Of a DNA stretch of 64,000 nucleotides, positions 59,698 through 64,000 are shown piece after piece (the stretch's first letter is position 1; each line of letters begins with the position of its first letter). The notes beneath the pieces were generated by a model. It ran no database searches, had not been told where the DNA came from, and worked only from the letters and a program-made list of their open reading frames with translations. Position numbers and translations under genes: made by a program. This DNA is from Glandiceps talaboti (Eukaryota; Hemichordata; Enteropneusta; Spengelidae): assembly GCF_964340395.1 (NCBI RefSeq), contig NC_135550.1:3765101-3829100 (forward strand), given 5' to 3'.

Positions 59698-60715
59698 AAT
59701 TGAATAGCATTTGCAGAATAACACTTCTTGAAACATTTCCCAAAGTACTTTTTGAGATATGTTTTTGACCAAAATTCACATTTATACTTAATTTGCATAT
59801 CCCTGATGAGATCATCACATGCTTAATAGCTCTTCATACATCTGTGCATCTGATGAGGAGAAACCAAAACCACACAGACCATATGGAAAACAACGAAAAA
59901 CATAACTACCTGAACTAAGACACTCACATATGAAAAAAAAAAAAAAAATTTGAAATAAAATAAGAAATCGACCCTACCCCCACCTATTCTAAAAATTTAA
60001 TGCAACTGGAACCACACAATTGTTTTATTCCGCCTAATCAAGATCATCATACGAGTTGAAGCCATTTGTGTAGAATTGTCGACATTTGCCTCTGTTAAGC
60101 ACTTGCACTAGGAAAAGAGCCGTGATATATAGAGCTTACGAGTGTTCTTGTATGTCTAATAACAAGATAAAGAGTGGGTTAGTTGACTTAGTTTGGCGCC
60201 ACCCGGTGGTGGCAGTCCTAGACGAAGTGGATACACATGCTTGTTAGAATTTCACAGAAAAGGGGATGTTTTTCGTCGGCCATCTAGGTTCGTGGAATCG
60301 TAAAAAGGGGGTGCTTTTTCAGATCACCCTCCAAGAATATGAGTAGGATGTCCCTTTTCTACTCTCTCTGTTGGAAGGAACTTTCCCCACGAAGGCCCGG
60401 AGAGGAAGATCCCGTAATCCAGGACCGTGTGCAGGTATGGATTAGGTGTCCATGAAGGTAAAACCTCCCGGATTTCGGAAAGAAGGGGGTTTTTGCAGCG
60501 ATTTTCTCCCAGATTCACTATAAAAAAAAAGGGGGGGGGGGGTTCTTTTTCATTGAAATATTCTTGGAAAAGGGCTAACAAGCATCCCATCCATCCATGA
60601 CCCAGGGACTGCCACCTCCAGGGTGCGGGAGAGTCAGAATTGAAAGGGATGTTGTTCACCGAAAACACCCATTGTGAAGACTACCTGTACTGTCAATATA
60701 TGTTGACGGCTCTTT
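59698..60715. other. Region without supported gene
   Basis: A partial family 1 fragment to about 59850, a poly-A run (59935-59948), and higher-GC unique sequence around 60180-60660 with one poly-G run (60530-60542). The 114-codon minus frame at 60324-60668 has no family resemblance. Confidence 0.5.
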
Positions 60716-60875
60716 GATGCATTCTGTTTTAGAGTAAATTGTTGCAGAAAATCCCCACATGCTAAGCTCTTATGACCAGGATTCAGTGTGTTTCGAACAC
60801 CTCAATTCTGGTCATAAGAGCTTTGTTAGCATTTGGGTGTTTTCTGCAACAATATACTCTAAAATAGAAGACATC
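60716..60875. repeat. Imperfect palindrome, about 68-bp arms
   Basis: The left arm 60716-60783 (GATGCATTCTGTTTTAGAGT ... TATGACCAGGATT) is matched by the inverted right arm 60804-60875 (AATTCTGGTCATAAGAGCTT ... AGAAGACATC). The 20-bp loop carries its own GTGTTTCGAACAC mini-stem. A third, single arm is at 60973-61038. Confidence 0.8.
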
Positions 60876-61060
60876 AAGGGTTGCGTAAACCACAGTCAAT
60901 ACAGACCTAAGGAAGGTGGTGTGGTTTTGCCTCTACTGTTTGTTCTGTCGCCGCTAACTGACGCATCTTTTGATGTATCATGTTTTAGAGTAAAAATTGT
61001 TGCACAAAACGGCAAATTTTGTGATTTATGACCAGGATTGTGTGTGTCTCAAGCACCCAA

Positions 61061-63480
61061 ATGCTTAGTCTCACTGCCAGACTCGTGACTATCGTCCCTA
61101 AGCTTTGTATGCCGAGTGGCGCAGCCGTGAGTAGAGAGGGACTTGTCCCGAGTCTGGCTGGAAGCGTTTGGATAAAAATACCCGCCAATGAAACTAGTGA
61201 ATAAACGATCTGTTCAAACATACTAGCTACTTAAAATTCTATATCCAGGAGAGTCTGTTATAAATAGCGACTAAGCATGGATTACGGATTTATTTACTTC
61301 AGTGAATGACAATGTCACTCATTGTTCATTGCATAATGCAATGAGGAAGAAGCTGCTGCATTTGGCACAGAAGCTATACAACACATAGTACACAACAAAT
61401 GAAAATGGAGAAAGTAACAGAGAAAATATGGCATATATATGGCATGCAAGAAATGAAGCTTGCCAAACTGAAACCAAAACAAGAAGAGGCAATTATAGCA
61501 TCTCTAAATTTGCCAACAGTGTACTTGAAGTCCCATCATGTATCAAATTGCACCTTTTTGTTATGAGTACTTCAACAACTGAACTGTTCGCATGTCTGTA
61601 GCGATAGCTGTATCACCTTTAGTAACATGATGACCAACCAAGTTAAATCGCTACAAGAGAGGAAAATTGGTGCCTTGTATCCCGCTGAGACTGGGTTAGC
61701 TGAACTTTGAAGTAATCATACAGTCAGTATAATTACTCCAAGGCTGAACCATGGATGTATTACTTAAGCAATAAACCACCCCTTGGGTATACCTTCCCAA
61801 GGGGGTGGTTTATCGCTATTATATTATACTAGTATATTGAAAATATCAGAAACAAGATAAGAACTAACGTTTTCTTGTTTCATAAGCGCCTCTGTGACTA
61901 ATTTGCATAACAATAATGCTGCTTTCAAGATAGCTGATCTTGGCCACAACCATGACATGAACGTCGTGCAGCGACTGGATTTATTTTATCTGCTAGTCGT
62001 TTCTGGGGATAATCTGTACATTGATCGGCTCATTAAAAGTGCACAATGATGAATAAACAACCTGTTTGACTCAAAGTATAAACTTGAAGTGATTTATTGA
62101 ATACAGCGTGCTTCGATTGTTCCCGGTCGGCTGACTTTGCAACTCGGTGAAATGAGACGATAGCCCAGACATGGCGGCAGGTTGATATTTACAATGTATT
62201 TATATTACTGGAAGTTATGTCAGTAGACTTTCGGGTTTGAGGATTTCCCTATTGGATTGATGACTGATACTCTAGCAGACAGATTTCTGTTTAGATTAAT
62301 GGTAAGTCGGCCAGTGTAAGCTCTTGCACTTGCTTCATTTTTATGACAGGACAGGACAGCTCACCAATGTTTGCACTCCAGCCGCGCCAAGGCTAGGCTG
62401 GAACCGATCTCGTGCATGCCTTGACCTTAGTACATGTAATAGGCGATGATTTGTACAAATACGCGATGACTTGGATGCTTTCTCGTAGACGAACAAAATT
62501 TGGACGCGTGCCAACCATGCATTATCGCGCATTTTAGACGTGCTAGTTCGATGTCTAGACCAATCAGATCTCTCGATTTGTGCCATGAATATACTGGTAT
62601 AATATAATAGTGAATACATTCATGGCTGAACTTAAGCAACGCTAAAAACATGGTGAATGTCGGTTCATCCTAGCAAGTCCAAAGTCGCTTCTACAAAACA
62701 AAGAAATTAGGCAACCTTTACAGACTCAACCCTAGAGACATAGTTTGTGAAGTATTTGTTGATGAAGTTCACTGCGTGGCCAAGTTTTTACTATTAACGA
62801 TTTTCGTAATCAGTGTATATCACCAGTCAGGCCACTTCCGGGTTAAGCATCTGTATACTTCTCTTCGATTTACCGGATGAGCCAATATTGTATTCAAGGA
62901 TAGTCATACAAGTTAATGGAATTATTGGGGTATTTTCGAAATGCAAAGAAATACCATCACTGATGTCTGCTACCATAAACTGTACGGGAGCAGACACCGG
63001 TGACAGTATTTTTTTTAAAGATAATCAATTGTAGTTACAATGAAGGCCAAGATTTATCAGGAAGACAGTGGCGATGTTTGAAATATGAACGAAAACATTC
63101 GTTGTTTAACGATTTTGACAGGTAGAACATGTTCTCCAGTCGACTTGATGGGATAATAGTTGGCTATATTTTATGTGGTCACCATATACTTTAACCAGTG
63201 TTTTTGTTACCGTAGACATCAGGAGTCAGACAACAAATATTACCACCACCACTGTGCGTAGGCTACTACACATGTCTTTGTTATGATCGCAGGACTGTGT
63301 TGAGATATTATTTGCATACTTTGGCCAACCCACATAATGACGACATCACATTCCTTTCCAAAACGCTTCCAGCCAGACTTGGGACAAGTCCCTCTCTTCT
63401 TGCGGCTAAGCCACTCGGCATACATAAAAAGATTAGGGACGATAGTAACGAGTCTGGCAGCGAGAATACCATATGCTAAG
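61061..63480. mobile_element. Possible DNA element with about 110-bp inverted ends
   Basis: The left end 61061-61170 (ATGCTTAGTCTCACTGCCAG, ACTCGTGACTATCGTCCCTA ... CTGGCTGGAAGCGTTTG) is the inverse of 63361-63480 (AAACGCTTCCAGCCAGACTT ... GATAGTAACGAGTCTGGCAG ... ATATGCTAAG). The 2.2 kb between has no transposase-like frame. It could be a non-autonomous element or two opposite copies of a short repeat. Confidence 0.5.
61694..61816. repeat. Two adjacent short hairpins
   Basis: Hairpin 1 (61694-61750): GGTTAGCTGAACTTTGAAGT / ACTCCAAGGCTGAACC. Hairpin 2 (61768-61816): ATAAACCACCCCTTGGG / CCCAAGGGGGTGGTTTAT with an 8-bp loop. Hairpin 2 is nearly perfect over 17 bp. Confidence 0.75.
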
Positions 63481-64000
63481 CTTTTATGACAGAGTGTAAC
63501 TTTTAAACCTAATTTGCATAGCTGATCCTTTGCAGTTGCAGTTGAACTTGAAGTAGACACCGTATAAATCCCAACCAAATTCAAAGGTGATCAGTACAAT
63601 GAGGTTGTACATAGGCGGAAAGAAACACCTTTCCCAAGCCCTGATTGCTGTAACTTATAAGCAGATGAACTCAAGGAGACTGACTAGTGATTGACACAAT
63701 AGTTTGGGTTCAGTACTGTGACGTAATCTACTGAATTAGTCTGCCATGCCATTTAATTACATTGTCTAGGATCTAGGAACTGGCTTTCTGCAAACGCCAC
63801 GACTGCATTCGACATTCGCCTCTGTGCCTCGTGTACTCCATTTGTCACATCTAAGGTTAGGGTGGATTCATTTTGCACAAGTCATGCTTGAGTACCGTGG
63901 CATATACATCCCCAAAAACTTCAGCGAGAGCTATCTATGTAGGCGAACGTATATGTATTCGACATTCTGCCTCAGCACTGCGGCGTCTCCGATCTCGATC
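63481..64000. other. Right edge, no feature seen
   Basis: Unique sequence of moderate GC with no supported gene. Two ATTCGACATTC phrases (63806 and 63957) are the only repetition noted. Confidence 0.5.

Noticed and set aside
60324-60668. 114-codon reverse ORF
   Set aside because: Includes a translated poly-G run (Pro-Pro-Pro-Pro-Phe-Phe-Phe) and has no family resemblance.

Overview
This is a eukaryotic, invertebrate-type genomic window: AT-rich, intron-containing, with GT-AG splice sites, many minisatellites, microsatellites, decayed LINEs and foldback or MITE-like repeats. There is no bacterial gene organisation. The recognisable proteins are bilaterian in character, and the repeat style fits a marine invertebrate, possibly a non-vertebrate deuterostome; I cannot name the species.

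Left half (about 1-32 kb): two head-to-tail paralogues on the minus strand for BCKDHA, the E1-alpha subunit of the mitochondrial branched-chain 2-oxoacid dehydrogenase. Copy B (31960 down to 14742) is complete: nine exons, all splice phases compatible, 443 codons plus stop. Copy A (10139 down to 805) shows exons 1-5; its last exons would lie beyond the left edge. Both begin with a 36-codon mitochondrial-targeting exon. Most larger introns are filled with unrelated tandem arrays (units of 52, 47, 19, 75, 37, 50 and 62 bp, plus microsatellites). The 62-bp array is built from the exon 5 splice-donor boundary itself. The 75-bp array is an amplified piece of a LINE endonuclease domain.

Middle (about 32-48 kb): intergenic repeats including a 40-bp minisatellite, a reverse-transcriptase fragment, then a minus-strand zinc-finger gene assembled from three phase-compatible exons (47006, 41943-41700, 40075-39147). 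Its last two fingers match the Ikaros/Hunchback dimerisation type.

Right part (about 48-64 kb): a 5'-truncated LINE with an open endonuclease-RT frame inserted in a 26-bp TATACATATATGTG-type array, an acidic repeat protein with SUMO-interacting-motif-like repeats (54448 down to 53699), several copies of two interspersed repeat families, and a series of inverted repeats and hairpins. From 55.5 kb to the right end I find no supported gene.

All exon calls were made by reading splice sites and frames by eye. No transcript evidence or database search was available.
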